A DNA stretch of 64,000 bases from Megalobrama amblycephala (Eukaryota > Chordata > Actinopteri > Cypriniformes > Xenocyprididae): positions 21,933,138-21,997,137 of the forward strand of contig NC_063057.1 in the NCBI RefSeq assembly GCF_018812025.1, written 5' to 3'. Positions within the stretch are counted from its first letter, which is position 1. The number at the start of each line of letters is the position of its first letter. The translations under genes were made by a program, and so were the position numbers. The notes under the pieces were generated by a model. It had not been told where the DNA came from and did not search any database. It saw only the letters and a list, made by a program, of their open reading frames with translations. Shown one piece after another: positions 34,280 to 45,613 of this stretch.

Positions 34280-35371
34280 TAACTATTCAGATTTTAATCA
34301 TCATCATAAACAAAATTGATCTCCATAACACATTTATGGATGTGTTTGATTCTTAGGTGGACTGGAAGTTTCTCAATGAGATCGTCCACACTTCCATGGT
34401 ACATTGTCATGGGAATGTTAAACTCATCAAAGTCACTGCACAGAAGTGTCAGACTTCCATACTGACTGGATACTCAGATGACTTCAGTGAGGCGCGTGAC
34501 TTCCTCCCTTTCGGCAATATGGATTTTAACAAAATTTACGCTTAAGTTTACATATCCTAAAAAGCACAGTGAATGTATGAACTTCTAGATATCTGTGACA
34601 CAATATAACACAAACCTGACTCCTTGTAAATTATTATTTCCAAAGAAAGATATGAAGAGTTCAGATGCAAAACCCTCTAAATCCATCAGACTTCTTTTCT
34701 TTAAAATGAGCATTTTTTTACCAGGCTTTTACAATCAAGTTCAGGAATTTCATTTTAAAGGTAATGATAAGGTTATTAGCTAGTGAATAAAATAACCTTT
34801 TTTCAAAAATGTCACTCTAGACAATTTATTGGTTTTTAACAAGTTAGATTTTCTTTTGCGTCAAAATCAGCTAAATCCACTTGTGCTTTTTTTGCAAAAA
34901 CATCTACATCCACCTATTTGGGACAAGACATGGTAAATAGTTGAAAAATCACTAAAGATGCAACTAAAAACCCTGAAAAAGATGAGAGCACTTATCACTT
35001 AAAAACTAAACAGTAGACAAACCTCTTTACACAGGGATCTAACACGTCTCTTCTATTCAGCCTCCACTTTTTGCCTCCTCCGTTTATATGGCACAGCTTC
35101 CATATGAGACAGAAGAATAGCATCTTGTTTGACTTTGTCTTTGGTGAAATAGAGCTGTTGTTTGATGTATAATAAATCTGATTCCTTCAAAGTAACGGCA
35201 CTGCACGAAGAACTGTTATGAGTGCATGATACAATTGCGACCAAGCCATTTCCACTGTAGGCTATTTTGCCTTATGACAGGCGGAGTTCTGAGGTAAATA
35301 ACGTTTTCTTCTGCCATTCAATATTAGTAGGACAGGCTGATCCATTTCATCGTACTCCATCTTTAATTTTA
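34280..35371 (-). pseudogene. Unidentified minus-strand coding remnants
   Basis: I do not recognise this protein. Two minus-strand pieces show protein-like content. The first, from 35371, opens MEYDEMDQPVLLILNGRRKR and, after a stop and frame change, continues with LKESDLLYIKQQLYFTKD and ends near 35053. The second (34540-34300) reads IAEREEVTRLTEVI, a stop, then GSLTLLCSDFDEFNIPMTMY and DDLIEKLPVHLRIKHIHKC. They could be exons of one decayed gene reading leftward. The LTR element at 35488 lies just upstream of the first ATG and would have separated it from its promoter region. Confidence 0.3.
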
Positions 35372-35487
35372 AAAATCTCAATCTGAATCTGACTCTAAAA
35401 AAATCTCCTCAGCGCGCCGCTATATTGAAACCGCTCGGAATCATATGATTCGATTCGCGCCTTCAAAATGTGTTATAATGTTAAATG

Positions 35488-35760
35488 TGTCACGGATCCC
35501 TTGTCTCCCGGACTCCAAATCCCATGATCCTCTTGTCTCCTCACCTGCACTCACTTCCCTCGTCTTCTCCTCCTCATCACGGATTGCGCACCTGTTCCTG
35601 ATTGTCCGTACACCCTTTATAATGACTCACTCCCTCCACTCCTTGTCTGTCCTAAATGTTATATGGAAGTGTTTGATTGTTGTCTCCTCGTTGTGTCAAT
35701 AAAAACCCATCGATTGTGGAAATCCGTAAACGCCTCATCTCTACAACAGCAAACCGTAAC
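35488..35760 (+). repeat. 5' LTR of gag-only element
   Basis: 273 bp. Contains a TATA-like CTTTATAATG near 35616 and AATAAAA near 35698, followed by TGTGGAAATCC. Compared with the 3' copy it lacks a few single bases (for example GATTGCGCACC against GATTGCCTGCACC). Confidence 0.9.
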
Positions 35761-35800
35761 AGAAGGACAGACCGATACCGCTGGATCTCCACAAGAGAAG

Positions 35801-36040
35801 ATGGGTATCTACCTGATCCCCGAGTGTCCAGAATCTCTCAGGGCGGTCGAAAGACTATGCCTTTTGCGGCAGAGTGGCAGGCCGTTGGAGAGGTATGTGG
35901 AGGAGTTTTTGGAGGTTTCTTATTTGGTGAGCTGGACTGATGCCTGCCTTAATGCTGTTTTTCTGATGGGACTGGACAAGGACGTTATTCGTTTAGCGAA
36001 CCAGCCTGTAGTTTCTCCTTGTCGATTCCCTGAATGTTGA
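35801..36040 (+). CDS. Short Gag-like protein of the gag-only element
   Basis: An ATG at 35801 opens 79 codons to a TGA at 36038. The product reads MGIYLIPECPESLRAVERLC, then RQSGRPLERYVEEFLEVSYL and LNAVFLMGLDKDVIRLA. The YVEEFLEV...FLMGLD pattern resembles the capsid-like region of gypsy Gag proteins, but the protein is much shorter than the usual 300 to 400 residues and has no zinc knuckle. The repeat-encoded proline-rich ORF beginning at 36034 is in another frame. Whether it makes a working capsid is doubtful; it could be retained only as a packaging region. Confidence 0.6.
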   Translation: MGIYLIPECPESLRAVERLCLLRQSGRPLERYVEEFLEVSYLVSWTDACLNAVFLMGLDKDVIRLANQPVVSPCRFPEC

Positions 36041-36150
36041 ACGTGCCCTGCACACCGCTTCAACGCTCCTGCCCACTCCTGGCCGCCTTCCGCTGCAGCC
36101 GCCGCCGCCGAGCCCTCAGCTGCAATCCGCTCCTACGTGCCGTAAGCGAG

Positions 36151-36345
36151 CCCTCCGCTCCTGCCTCAGCCGCCGAGCCCTCCGCTCCTGCCTCAGCCGC
36201 CGAGCCCTCCGCTCCTGCCTCAGCCGCCGAGCCCTCCGCTCCTGCCTCAGCCGCCGAGCCCTCCGCTCCTGCCTCAGCCGCCGAGCCCTCCGCTCCTCTC
36301 ATTCAGCCGCCGAGCCCTCCGCTCCTGCCTCAGCCGCCGAGAGCC
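36151..36345 (+). repeat. 27-bp minisatellite, GAGCCCTCCGCTCCTGCC units
   Basis: About seven tandem 27-base units (GAGCCCTCCGCTCCTGCC plus TCAGCCGCC), the last ones imperfect. In one plus frame they encode PSAPASAAE repeats. Lies within the gag-only element. Confidence 0.9.
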
Positions 36346-36569
36346 GTCCCTGCCTCAGCCGCCGAGCCAGCCGTCCCAATCACCGCAGCAGAATCAGCCA
36401 TTCCACGCGCCGCCAAGCCAGCTCCATGCTCCTCCACCCACATATCCATGATATTTCTGGGACTCCTCGCAACTATCCTAAACCTCCCCAAGTATTTTTT
36501 TGGGGGGGCCAAGTACCCGTGGGTGGGGGACATGTGGTGGAGACACATGTGGGTGGGTCTTTGCCATGG

Positions 36570-36712
36570 CTGCCCACTGCACCTGACCCGCCGTGGTGCC
36601 CACTGCACCTACCCGCCGTGGCTGCCCACTGCACCTGACCCGCCGTGGCTGCCCACTGCACCTGACCCGCCGTGGCTGCCCACTGCACCTGACCCGCCGT
36701 GGCTCATGGACC
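36570..36712 (+). repeat. Second minisatellite, CACTGCACCTGACCCGCCG units
   Basis: About five tandem 27-base units containing CACTGCACCTGACCCGCCG and TGGCTGCC, with a variant first unit. Also inside the gag-only element. Confidence 0.9.
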
Positions 36713-36840
36713 CGCCCCGGAGACCTCCACTCCTACCCATGCCTCTCCCTGCACCGGCATGAGGTCTCCAGGGCGCCCACCCCCCCTCCCCGGTGTTTCT
36801 CCTACGGCGCGAGGACGCGCCTACCGGGAGGGGGAGGTAC

Positions 36841-37118
36841 TGTCACGGATCCCTTGTCTCCCGGACTCCAAATCCCATGATCCTCTTGTCTCCTCACCTG
36901 CACTCACTTCCCTCGTCTTCTCCTCCTCATCATGGATTGCCTGCACCTGTTCCTGATTGTCCAGTACACCCTTTATAATGGACTCACTCCCTCCACTCCT
37001 TGTCTGTCCTAAATGTTATATGGAAGTGTTTGATTGTTGTCTCCTCGTTGTGTCAATAAAAACCCATCGATTGTGGAAATCCGTAAACGCCTCATCTCTA
37101 CAACAGCAAACCGTAACA
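36841..37118 (+). repeat. 3' LTR of gag-only element
   Basis: 278 bp, closely matching 35488-35760. Abuts the polypurine tract on its left and AAATG on its right. Confidence 0.9.
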
Positions 37119-37195
37119 AAATGCTGGCATAAATTCAATATTGTGCATCCCTAGTTCTGGAGAAGAGGCTAATGTGTTTCATTATATTTGTGTAC

Positions 37196-37416
37196 CTTCA
37201 CAGTGGTGTATGTGGAGGAATTCAGTTTTCCTCTCCCACCGTCACAGATGTAGGCTTTTAGGTGAGTGAGCTCCACATCGTCTCCGAGGTAGAGCTCTCT
37301 CATGGCTTTGTCCCGCCAGAGAGAAACATCCAGGATATTATCCTGCCACATTGGAAGGAGAGGTCCAGGATGGGGACCTTGGTTACCTGAACCTCTGCCA
37401 TCCTCACAGTTTGTAT
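37196..37416 (-). other. Possible internal coding exon, unidentified
   Basis: On the minus strand an open segment lies between an acceptor (CTCCAG) at 37417 and a donor (GTACAC) at 37195. It reads about 73 residues without a stop, including LLPMWQDNILDVSLWRDKAM, LYLGDDVELTHLKAYICDGG and KLNSSTYTTVK. The pattern (a GDDVELTHL strand followed by a NSSTYTTVK strand) is reminiscent of OB-fold proteins such as the RPA type, but that is a guess. No flanking exon was found. It may belong with the remnants at 34280-35371, from which the LTR element separates it. Confidence 0.35.
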
Positions 37417-39830
37417 CTGGAGAATAATAGTTTAAAATAAGTCATTCAGGTCAAATCACCCTCACTCAAATCTATGGTCTAGATTAGAGTTGTGCAAGTA
37501 ATATGCTTATGGTTGAACTGTTTATTTTTACTAACTTAAAGGATTAGTCCACTTTCAAATAAAATGTTCCTGATAATTGACTCACCCTCATGTTAGGTCG
37601 CACCCTCTCTCTCAAATATGTGTCCCTCAGACTCTTCCACGTTTTTCTGCACAGAGCCTCTGAATAAACACATTACCTCGTCAGTTGGAAACTAATAATG
37701 GAAATTTAGCTCGTTTATGCCGGCCGGCTTTTGCTAGCTTACAGGTGGGCTAGTATCAACGGCTAAAATCATGCAAAGCGTTTTACAACTTACCAGATTG
37801 TCTGTTTTCCGCTTATCCTCTTCCAGGCAAGGTCCTTTTTATTCCTGTCTCGATAAAAATATGATGATACATCATACATTTCAGGGTGGCCACACACAGC
37901 GACTATCAGTTTGTCCTCCATCTTTGTTCTGGTCTCCACCGCTGATCACATCATAAACACGTAACTATCAAAGAAGAGTCCCTGATGGGTTAACGTGCCG
38001 CGAATATTCGCCAAAGTTCAGATTTTTCGTCTAGGGCGTCAGACACGTGAATGCTCAATTCACGCCATTCTCGCGTCAACAGTCGATTCGCGCCGCAGGA
38101 AGTCTAGACACGCGTTTACATTGATTTAACATGTAAATCAGACGCCCCAGATGCGTTTCATTGTGAACGCAGCATTAGGAGAACCTCATTGTTTTTACTT
38201 ATTGGAAATATTAGCTAAAAGGCATAGTAGCTAAAAGTGAAAGATACTTGTGTAAGATTCTTCTTGCATCTTGTAAAAAACTATAACTAGGAATTGGCTT
38301 AAAGATGCTACTTTGAATGTAAACAATGGTTTGGAATTATTGAAGAAACGTGTATATATGTATGTATTTTTATGTATATGGGCGTGCATGTATATGATCA
38401 TTGATATCTAGGAATAAGCACTGATACGTATGTATAAGTATACAGCTGTGAAACATACATTTGCTGTTCATATGTATATTTTCTTTCCTCCCTCTCTGTT
38501 AATATTGCTTTTTGTTTTTTCATTGTTATCCTTGTAATTAAAATAAATAAAAAAAGGCACAGGACTCATCACCTTTAGAAATGAACTGTTTGTTATATAA
38601 CCCTTATTGAACTGTCACATTATGAAAACGTTCAATAGCCATTTTTGTAACACAGATGTTCTCTCCTTTACAGGAGAGAAAAAGTCTGCAGACTTGTTTG
38701 TAAGTCTAGAGCTACTTTGTAATTTGTTAAAAAGTTTCCTCACATTCTCACCCTTTTTTGGAGAGGATCCTCCATCTGAGAAATCTTCTCACTATCTGTG
38801 TGGCAACATGTGTAGAACCATTGAAAAACCTAAGCAGAGTCCCATTAAATGACTCAAATGGGAAAGTCCAGGTTGCTCACAATGGTCCCCAGTTGCGCAC
38901 ACTTGTTGTCAAATGAATCAAATGAACCCCCCTTTGTATTAATAACACATTATTTAATGACCCTTTTTTTGATTTCTTGTATTTAAATTTGATCAAAATC
39001 TTTGTTAAAAGTCCGTGCCCTGACATAGACTACGTTACCCATAATGCATGTGTTCATAGGCGCTTTCACTTTCGTGTGGTCCAGGGCCATGAGAGCAGTA
39101 TTCACGGTGCAGAGAATTGCCATTCTTTGTTAATCCTACGCTAGTCTTGTGTGTAGAAGTGCTGTGTGCGTTCTTAAGATGTAAGTACAGCTTTGCATGA
39201 AAGACGCGTTTATTGCAGTTATTTATTTATTTATTGCAGAGTTGTGGCGACGTTGTTATAATTGTGTTATTCCCTACTGCTATACTGCTGATGTCGCTAC
39301 GGTGTTCCACATGTGCTCCTAAAGTAGCTATTTACTGTATATACTTTAGTTATTGCCTTGCTAATAACTGCAAATATTATATTTAATGTATAGTTCGCCT
39401 GTTTTGGCACTTTTCACCATTTGGAGATTTATGGCATTCATGTAAGTTCATTTATAGTGTTAGAGCTCCCTCTAGTGGATTTCGGTTGTACTGCGGGTTA
39501 TTTCTTTATGCATCTGTAGGTAACCATAGCCTACATTTACTAATATACATTTTATTGTATTTTTTGTTTCAGATAACCACACTCAAACACACACACAAAA
39601 CACCTATTCTGTCATATCGATACCTGTAAACCCTCATCATCTCCATGTACCTGACTCCTTCTCAATAAACTCTCAAACTGGAGCATTGGATTTGCCTATT
39701 CCTTCTGACCGAGGAAGACTCAGTTGACAAGCAATCCATAATCAGCCGCAGACGCACACGGTCTCTTACAATCTTTATACCACTTCTTTTGACCCTAATG
39801 CTTCATCTTAGTTTTTTCATAAAATTCGAT
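37417..39830. other. Intergenic with dispersed-repeat fragments
   Basis: A fragment beginning TTAAAGGATTAGTCCACTTT lies at 37538-37610, a relative of the AAAGGGATAG family. AT-rich sequence near 38340-38560 ends in AAATAAATAAAAAAAG, like the tail of a retroposed element. A TTTATTTA tract lies near 39220-39235. No gene supported. Confidence 0.4.
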
Positions 39831-39839
39831 CCTGATTCC

Positions 39840-42055
39840 TAAATTGAATGACCACAACAGAGAACTTTGTGAGGAACCCTTTAATATAGATGATCTTTAT
39901 AATATAGTAAAAAGAATGCCAAATAACAAATCCCCAGGGCCGGACGGGTTACCCTTTGAATTTTTTTAAGTATTTTGGGACTTTATTAAGCATATTCTTT
40001 ACAAAGCTTATTGAGTGTGCAATAAAAGGTGAATTGGCAGAATCAATGAAACAAGGCCTCATCTCTCTTATTCCCAAGCCTCATAAGGATAACACATTTT
40101 TAGATAATTGGCACCCGATCACCCTTTTGAATTCTGATTATAGGTTACTGGCTTCTGTATATGCTGAAAAGCTCAAACCTTGTTTACAGACATAATTTCT
40201 AACACTCAGTCTGGCTTTTTAAAAGGAAGGCATATCTCTAGTATTAGATTAATCATAGATTATTCTGAACTTATAAACAAAGAGGCGTTAATTTGGTTTA
40301 TCGACTTCTATAAAGCTTTTGATACAGTTGAGCATTCCTTTATTTTTGAAGCCCTTTCTAAGTTTGGTTTTGGTAGATCCTTTATTAAAATGATTCTTAC
40401 TCTTTACAGAGGAATTAATAGTTGTGTCTCCTTACCTTCCGGCACTTCCCCCAGATTTTCTGTGGATCGAGGTATTGGCCAGGGATGCCCCATCTCTCCT
40501 TTTCTTTTTCTGTTGGCTGCCGAGCTACTAAGCTTGCATATAAAACACTCAAATATTGAAGGCATAAATATTGGAGAGAATTCTTTAATAATTATTCAGT
40601 TAGCAGTTAGTCTTTTTCTTAAAAATGAATCACAAGTCTATGCTGCCATAAGTAATTTTAATCTTTGTATGTACATGATTCAGATCAAGTTTCTGTTGAT
40701 GGCATTACAGTTAAACGGCGTGTAAAATATCGTGGGGTCGATATTTTCAGATCAGGTTCAGAACGTCTTCATTACAATTTTCAGCCAAGGTTAGATAAAA
40801 CTAAAAAAATACTATGTTGCTGGCTGCAGAGAGACGGGAGAGTCCTGCTGACTAAGGCTGAGGGAATATCACGCCTAGTTTAACCTGCTCTTTCCCTACA
40901 TATTGATATTGATAATAAAACTATTAAATCTATTGACTCTCTGTTGTTCTGTTTTATTTGAACAAATAAAATGGAATGTGTTCAAAGAAAATCCTTGGTA
41001 AGAAGTTACTAGGAGGGAAACACTTTAGATTTGGTCTTAATGCTTTAGATTTACAAACTATCATCCAGATACTCAAAATTAACTGGATTAAGAGTTGTGT
41101 TTCTAATAATGGATTACCCTGGTTTTGGATCCCTAACCTAATCCTCAAACACGGTGGTGGTGTTAGATTCTTACTACCTTGTAATATTAAGTTCAGCAAA
41201 TTACCTATCAAACTGTTGAATTTCCACAAACAAGCTCTAGATTCCTGGAAGATGCTTTCAAACATAATCTTTCCCCACACACGTGTATTATGTGGAATAA
41301 TGAAAATGTAACAAATCCCTTTTTTAAAGGAATGGGTGAGTCAAAATATATTTGTTTCTGATTTGTTTAGTGCTCAAGGAGATCTTCTCTCTTTTTCTCT
41401 TTTTGTGTCTTTGAAAGGTGCTACAATTTCATTAAGAGACTTCAATAAGGTGATTAAAGTATTCCTGGCAAACTTTGATTAAAGATTTGTTTAAACAATC
41501 ATATTCCTTCACTTGCAATCAATGGTGTTCATGTATTAGAGAAAAAATGCAATAACTTCTTTATTAGAAATGTTTTTTTTTCTTCAATAACCTTCCCTAA
41601 AGCACAATCTACATGGACTATCTGTTATCTGAACTCTGATTTAAATAATTTATGGACTTTTACTCACAAACTTTTAATCCCTAGTAAAATTAAAGAACTC
41701 CATTTTAAAATTGCTCTTAGGTATTACCCTTGTAGTTTATTTTTGAGCAGGTTTTCAGAGAATGTGTCTTCATTATGTTCCTTTTGCAATCCTGAAGAAG
41801 AATCAACTCTACATTTGTATTATCAGTGCTCATTCTCTAAGTCCTTTTGGTCAGAAGTTACCATGTTAGTTTTCTTCTGCTGTAACAAACTGGTACAAAT
41901 GACTGAATCTATCATTTTCTTATCTGATTTTCATTCTAAGGATGTTATACTTGATTACGCTGTTTTACTACTTTGTCTTGTGGGTAAATTTCATCTTCAC
42001 AAAGCCAGAATTATCCACTGTAAACCCAATTTTAGTTTTTACTTAATTTAAGAAA
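39840..42055 (+). pseudogene. Tx1/L1-like LINE reverse transcriptase, 5'-truncated and broken
   Basis: Frames along this stretch give the RT of a non-LTR element: VKRMPNNKSPGPDGLPFEFF (39900-39965), LISLIPKPHKD, NWHPITLLNSDYRLLA, ISNTQSGFLKGRHIS (40195-40240), FIDFYKAFDTVEH with the first catalytic aspartate, and GIGQGCPISPFLFLLAAELL. The YADD-equivalent is missing: the frame reads IIIQLA and goes directly to VSLFLKN near 40600, so the second catalytic pair is deleted. A C-terminal CSFCNPEEESTLHLYYQC segment (41770-41835) follows. At least three frameshifts occur. The endonuclease domain is absent. Family assignment to the Tx1 branch of L1 is from the motif style. Confidence 0.8.
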
Positions 42056-42419
42056 ATGTCAAAACATTAACAAATCAAAGGTGTCAGACATGTTTAACAT
42101 CATTGAATCTGTTGTAAAGAACCTTTAAATTTATAATTTAATTTACATGGACGAAATGTAATACTGTGTTGATTTAATTATTATAATCTTTTGTGATGTC
42201 CGTATGCCCCCTATTTTATTGCATTTTTTCTATATGTATATTTAATGTACAATTTAGAAAGAAAATTGTGTTTCAATTTAGATGGACACATGAATGAACT
42301 CGTACAACCTTTTTAACATGTTTGTTTGTATCTTATTTGTCCCTTTTTATTTTAATACAAATATTATCTGGTAAAACAGTTAGATTGCAGACTTTTATTT
42401 TGGAGTGACGACATGACGT
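42056..42419. other. Possible LINE 3' tail or intergenic
   Basis: AT-rich sequence following the LINE frame, no ORF. It may be the element's 3' UTR. No poly-A tail or target duplication resolved. Confidence 0.3.
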
Positions 42420-43470
42420 CATAAGACTGCGCTGAGCTCCTGCATCTGCTGTGATTCTGCTGAAGAAAGGTTTGTTTTAAGAATTTAATCTGTTTAAATT
42501 GATAGAAACAGTTCAATGAATTATATATTTGTTTTTTAATAAGCGATGTGAAATGAGTTAATTTACTATTTAATGTATTTATTTATCTAACTGTGTGTCA
42601 TAAGGGTGACATTTATACTCGTGTATGATTAACAAGATAGCATGGTTGATCATTTATTTTAATTGTCACCCTGTGCTCTGTTCCGTTGCTCCGGTGTGTG
42701 TGTGTGTGAGATCCCATATGAACAAGCTCTCGCGAGATTTCGCGGCGCCCGCGCGGCCTACACATCACGTGATCATAACACGGAACTTTAAAAGGTAGCC
42801 GGCTTACCGGCGTCTGGAGCGTTTTTTTGCTGGTTGTATTGTGGGTCATGAATTTTTCTAAATTGTATAATACACTTGGGTGATTGAAACAAATTTTTGT
42901 CTGTCTTTTTTCCATATTTTTTCCTGAGGAACGAGCGGTTCCCTCAATTTAGTGTACGCTCTAGTCGGAGTGTTACAACTGTAATGAAGGATATTTGTGT
43001 CAGTAAACCTGCGTCTCATTTCTCTCTCTCTATATATATCATAAATCAGTTTATCATGAACACGAGTTCAGTCTCTGGGAGTAATGATGGAGAAATTGAA
43101 CTTTTCAACTCCGAGTCAATTGAATCAAACACTTTGAGAAATGATTCAGTGAATCACGACACGTGCTGCTCAAACAGTGAACATGAACGAGAACAACAAA
43201 CACTAACAAACTGCTCATGTTTTCATCAAAGTGTAATCATTTAATTATCTATATTTCACTAAATACTAAAATGTAGATCATAAATGCCTAAATATGAAGT
43301 GTTTATTAATATGCAGCGTTAGTTTTGAGTGTTTTTAACAGGTCATTAGACCATTAACTCTGTTATTCTCTTCTTACAGATGGAGTTTATTAAAGAGGAG
43401 ACTGAAGATATTAAGATAATTAAAGATGAGACTGAAGACATGAAGATTGAAGATATTGAGGAACAAACAG
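42420..43470 (+). pseudogene. Orphan 5' exons of a C2H2 zinc-finger gene
   Basis: A leader-like exon ends near 42467 (CTGAAGAAAG followed by GTTTGT). Further on, an exon at 43380-43470, bounded by TTACAG and a GT donor, opens MEFIKEETEDIKIIKDETED and ends in IEEQT. This matches the acidic amino-terminal exon of fish zinc-finger genes, analogous to the leader of the gene at 25464. No finger exon follows in the 2.1 kb to 45.6 kb. The gene is truncated, rearranged or has its finger exon beyond the N at 45613. Confidence 0.55.
42690..42790 (+). promoter_or_regulatory. GC-rich promoter-like block with TCTCGCGAGA and CACGTG
   Basis: A local GC-rich island in AT-rich surroundings holds the palindrome TCTCGCGAGA (42728-42737), known from TATA-less vertebrate promoters, and the E-box TCACGTGA (42765-42772). 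A (GT)n tract precedes it. It could drive an alternative 5' end for the zinc-finger leader exons. Activity is inferred only. Confidence 0.4.
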
Positions 43471-45361
43471 GTTGGTTTTATTCTCACCGTTTTATTGATC
43501 CTAAAATGTCCAGCTCTTTTGTGCAACATTAAACCCAATATCTACTTCTGAATAGAGAACAATGAAAAAATAAATACAATCTTTGAGCATCTTAATGCTG
43601 AAAAGTGCTTTACTTAAGTTAAACATACCTGAACATAAATAGCAGTAATTGAACATTAAATCAGGCAAAAAAATCTTTTATAAAGAACCATTTAATGTGT
43701 GAGTCAGCAGGGCAAGTGTGTAAAACATTTTGAACAGAGTGAACTGATAATATCTGATGAAACCAGTGAAAATATTCACCTTGTCATTTGTGGTACAGGT
43801 GTAGTTTGGAAATCAATAAGCACTGGCAGATGAAATGGTGTGAAAATTACATGTTGAGACAAAATGATCATGGTTGTCGTTTACATGTTTTTGTTAATGT
43901 TCTGTAAAAGTTCTGATACAAACTGAAATAAGTTCAAAAGGTCTTTATTAAACTAACAAATTAAATCAGCAGCACTGGATTTGTGTAAATAAACATTAAA
44001 GGGATAGTTGACCCAAAAATGAAAATTCTGCTGTCGTCCCAAACCCGTATGAGTTTCTTACTTCTGCTGAACACAAAAGAAGATATTTTGAAGAATCTTG
44101 ACCAAACATTGACTTCCTCAGTAGAAGAAAAGTACTGGAGGTCAATGGGAACCGTCAGCTGTCTCATTGACAGTTAATTAAATTAATTAGTCAATTAATT
44201 GACAGTGCCACCTACTGGTCAAACACAAACAGCAATTTAATTGGATACTTTATTTTGAGATCACATGGATACATTGTAATCACTCAAAGAAGATCTAAAT
44301 AATTTTAAAGGATTAGTTCACTTCAGAATTAAATTTTCCTGATAATTTTAACTACATTTATTTACTATAGAGCTAGGGTTGAGGTTTGGTTTAATTTTGT
44401 AATTAAGCATTATTAACTTATTACTATAGTGTTTAGTTACATCACTTTAAAATACAGTGTTACCATTAAATCTTAGAACAATGGTTTGCTTTAATGATCT
44501 TTCAACCACTTTGCATTGGTAGGCATAAGCCACAAATTGCTACAACATCCACAACATAGAGGGGTTTGCAATATAGTTGTGGTCTTATTTACAACATGAC
44601 ATCGTGCAGCCGCCGTTCCTGCGTCTGGGATGAGCGGCTTTATTCTGGTTTAGTGGACAAATGTTGAAAAGGAATATTCTTATGTATTACTAAAAACTCC
44701 ACAGGTTTTGAAGAGAAGGCAGAGTGGTACATTTAGCTTATCCACTTGCATTGAAGTCTGTGAGCACAGGAATGTTTAATATGAGTCTCTTCATAGGTGT
44801 GATTGGCAAAGGACAAAAAAGCAGGAAACTACGGTGCACTTACCATGGGGGCGGGGCTTTGTAATGGGGGAGGGGCTTATGGAGGGGCGTGGCTTGCTTT
44901 TGTACTTTTTTTATGATAAAGTTATGTAAAATAACTGCTCAGTGCTGCAAAACGCACAACTCTACTAATGCTAACTTAATTCTATATAAACTATAAGGGT
45001 GTGACGAGACAGGTATCTCACGAGACGAGACTCGAGATTGAGTTCACGAGACGAGACAAGATGGCGAAATACACAACTAGAAAAAATAGTCTGCAGGTGT
45101 ATTTGAAATGTTTTAACTAATCATCTTGTATTGAATGTCATTTCAGTTCTACTTTCTGAGTATGAATTATCATATGCGGTAAAAGACAACAATACTCAAG
45201 CACTGTAAAAGGTTTTGCCACAAACTCAACTGACTGACTTCTCTTCTGTATGATTTCAGTCTCTTCAGACCTTACTGTACATGATTTATGAGCTTCTACA
45301 ACTTTTGACCTCCTAACTGAACTCCTTTCCACAAACTGATCATAGAAATAAAAACAGTATA
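43471..45361. other. Intergenic with dispersed repeats
   Basis: Contains a copy of the AAAGGGATAGTTGACCC repeat at about 43998-44170 and, near 45000-45065, a CACGAGACGAGAC-rich repeat. No finger exon and no other gene seen. Confidence 0.45.
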
Positions 45362-45612
45362 AATAAAAATGGTAACACTTTACAATAAGGTCTCATTTAT
45401 TTATTAACCAACATCAACTAACAATGAGCAATATCTTTGCTACAGTATTTATTAATCTAACATGTTAATGTTAGTTAATAAAAATAGTCATTCATTGTTA
45501 GTTCATGATAGTTCACAGTGCATTAACTAATGTTAACAAATGAAACCTTACTGTTTGTGCTTAATAAGATTAAGAGAAAACTGTTATTCATTTTTATGGT
45601 AACACTTTACAA
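45362..45612. repeat. Dispersed repeat with GGTAACACTTTACAA ends
   Basis: Begins TGGTAACACTTTACAATAAGG and shows the same TGGTAACACTTTACAA again at its right edge (45597-45612), immediately before the N. Interior is a degenerate ACTAACATTAAC-rich sequence. Typical dispersed fish repeat, non-coding. Confidence 0.55.
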
Positions 45613-45613
45613 N
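45613..45613. other. Single ambiguous base, possible assembly join
   Basis: The only N in the window. It falls exactly where the AT-rich repeat changes to the GC-rich DIRS-like sequence, and it cuts that element's ORF. This suggests a collapsed gap or misjoin. Confidence 0.8.

Larger units (their letters stand above)
35488..37118 (+). mobile_element. Non-autonomous, gag-only LTR retrotransposon
   Basis: A 1631-bp element flanked by AAATG (35483-35487 and 37119-37123). The LTRs at 35488-35760 and 36841-37118 both start TGTCACGGATCC and end CCGTAACA. The interior has a short Gag ORF and two minisatellites, then a polypurine tract GGGAGGGGGAGGTAC abutting the 3' LTR (36826-36840). Protease, integrase, RT and RNase H are absent. 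It would depend on another gypsy-type element for mobility. LTRs differ at a few sites including one-base indels. Confidence 0.9.

Noticed and set aside
36034..36762. 242-codon proline/alanine-rich ORF
   Set aside because: It is mostly the translation of two minisatellites within the gag-only LTR element; no domain beyond the repeats.
42897..43244. 115-codon ORF upstream of the zinc-finger leader exon
   Set aside because: It crosses a TATATA tract and lacks recognisable motifs; probably intron sequence.
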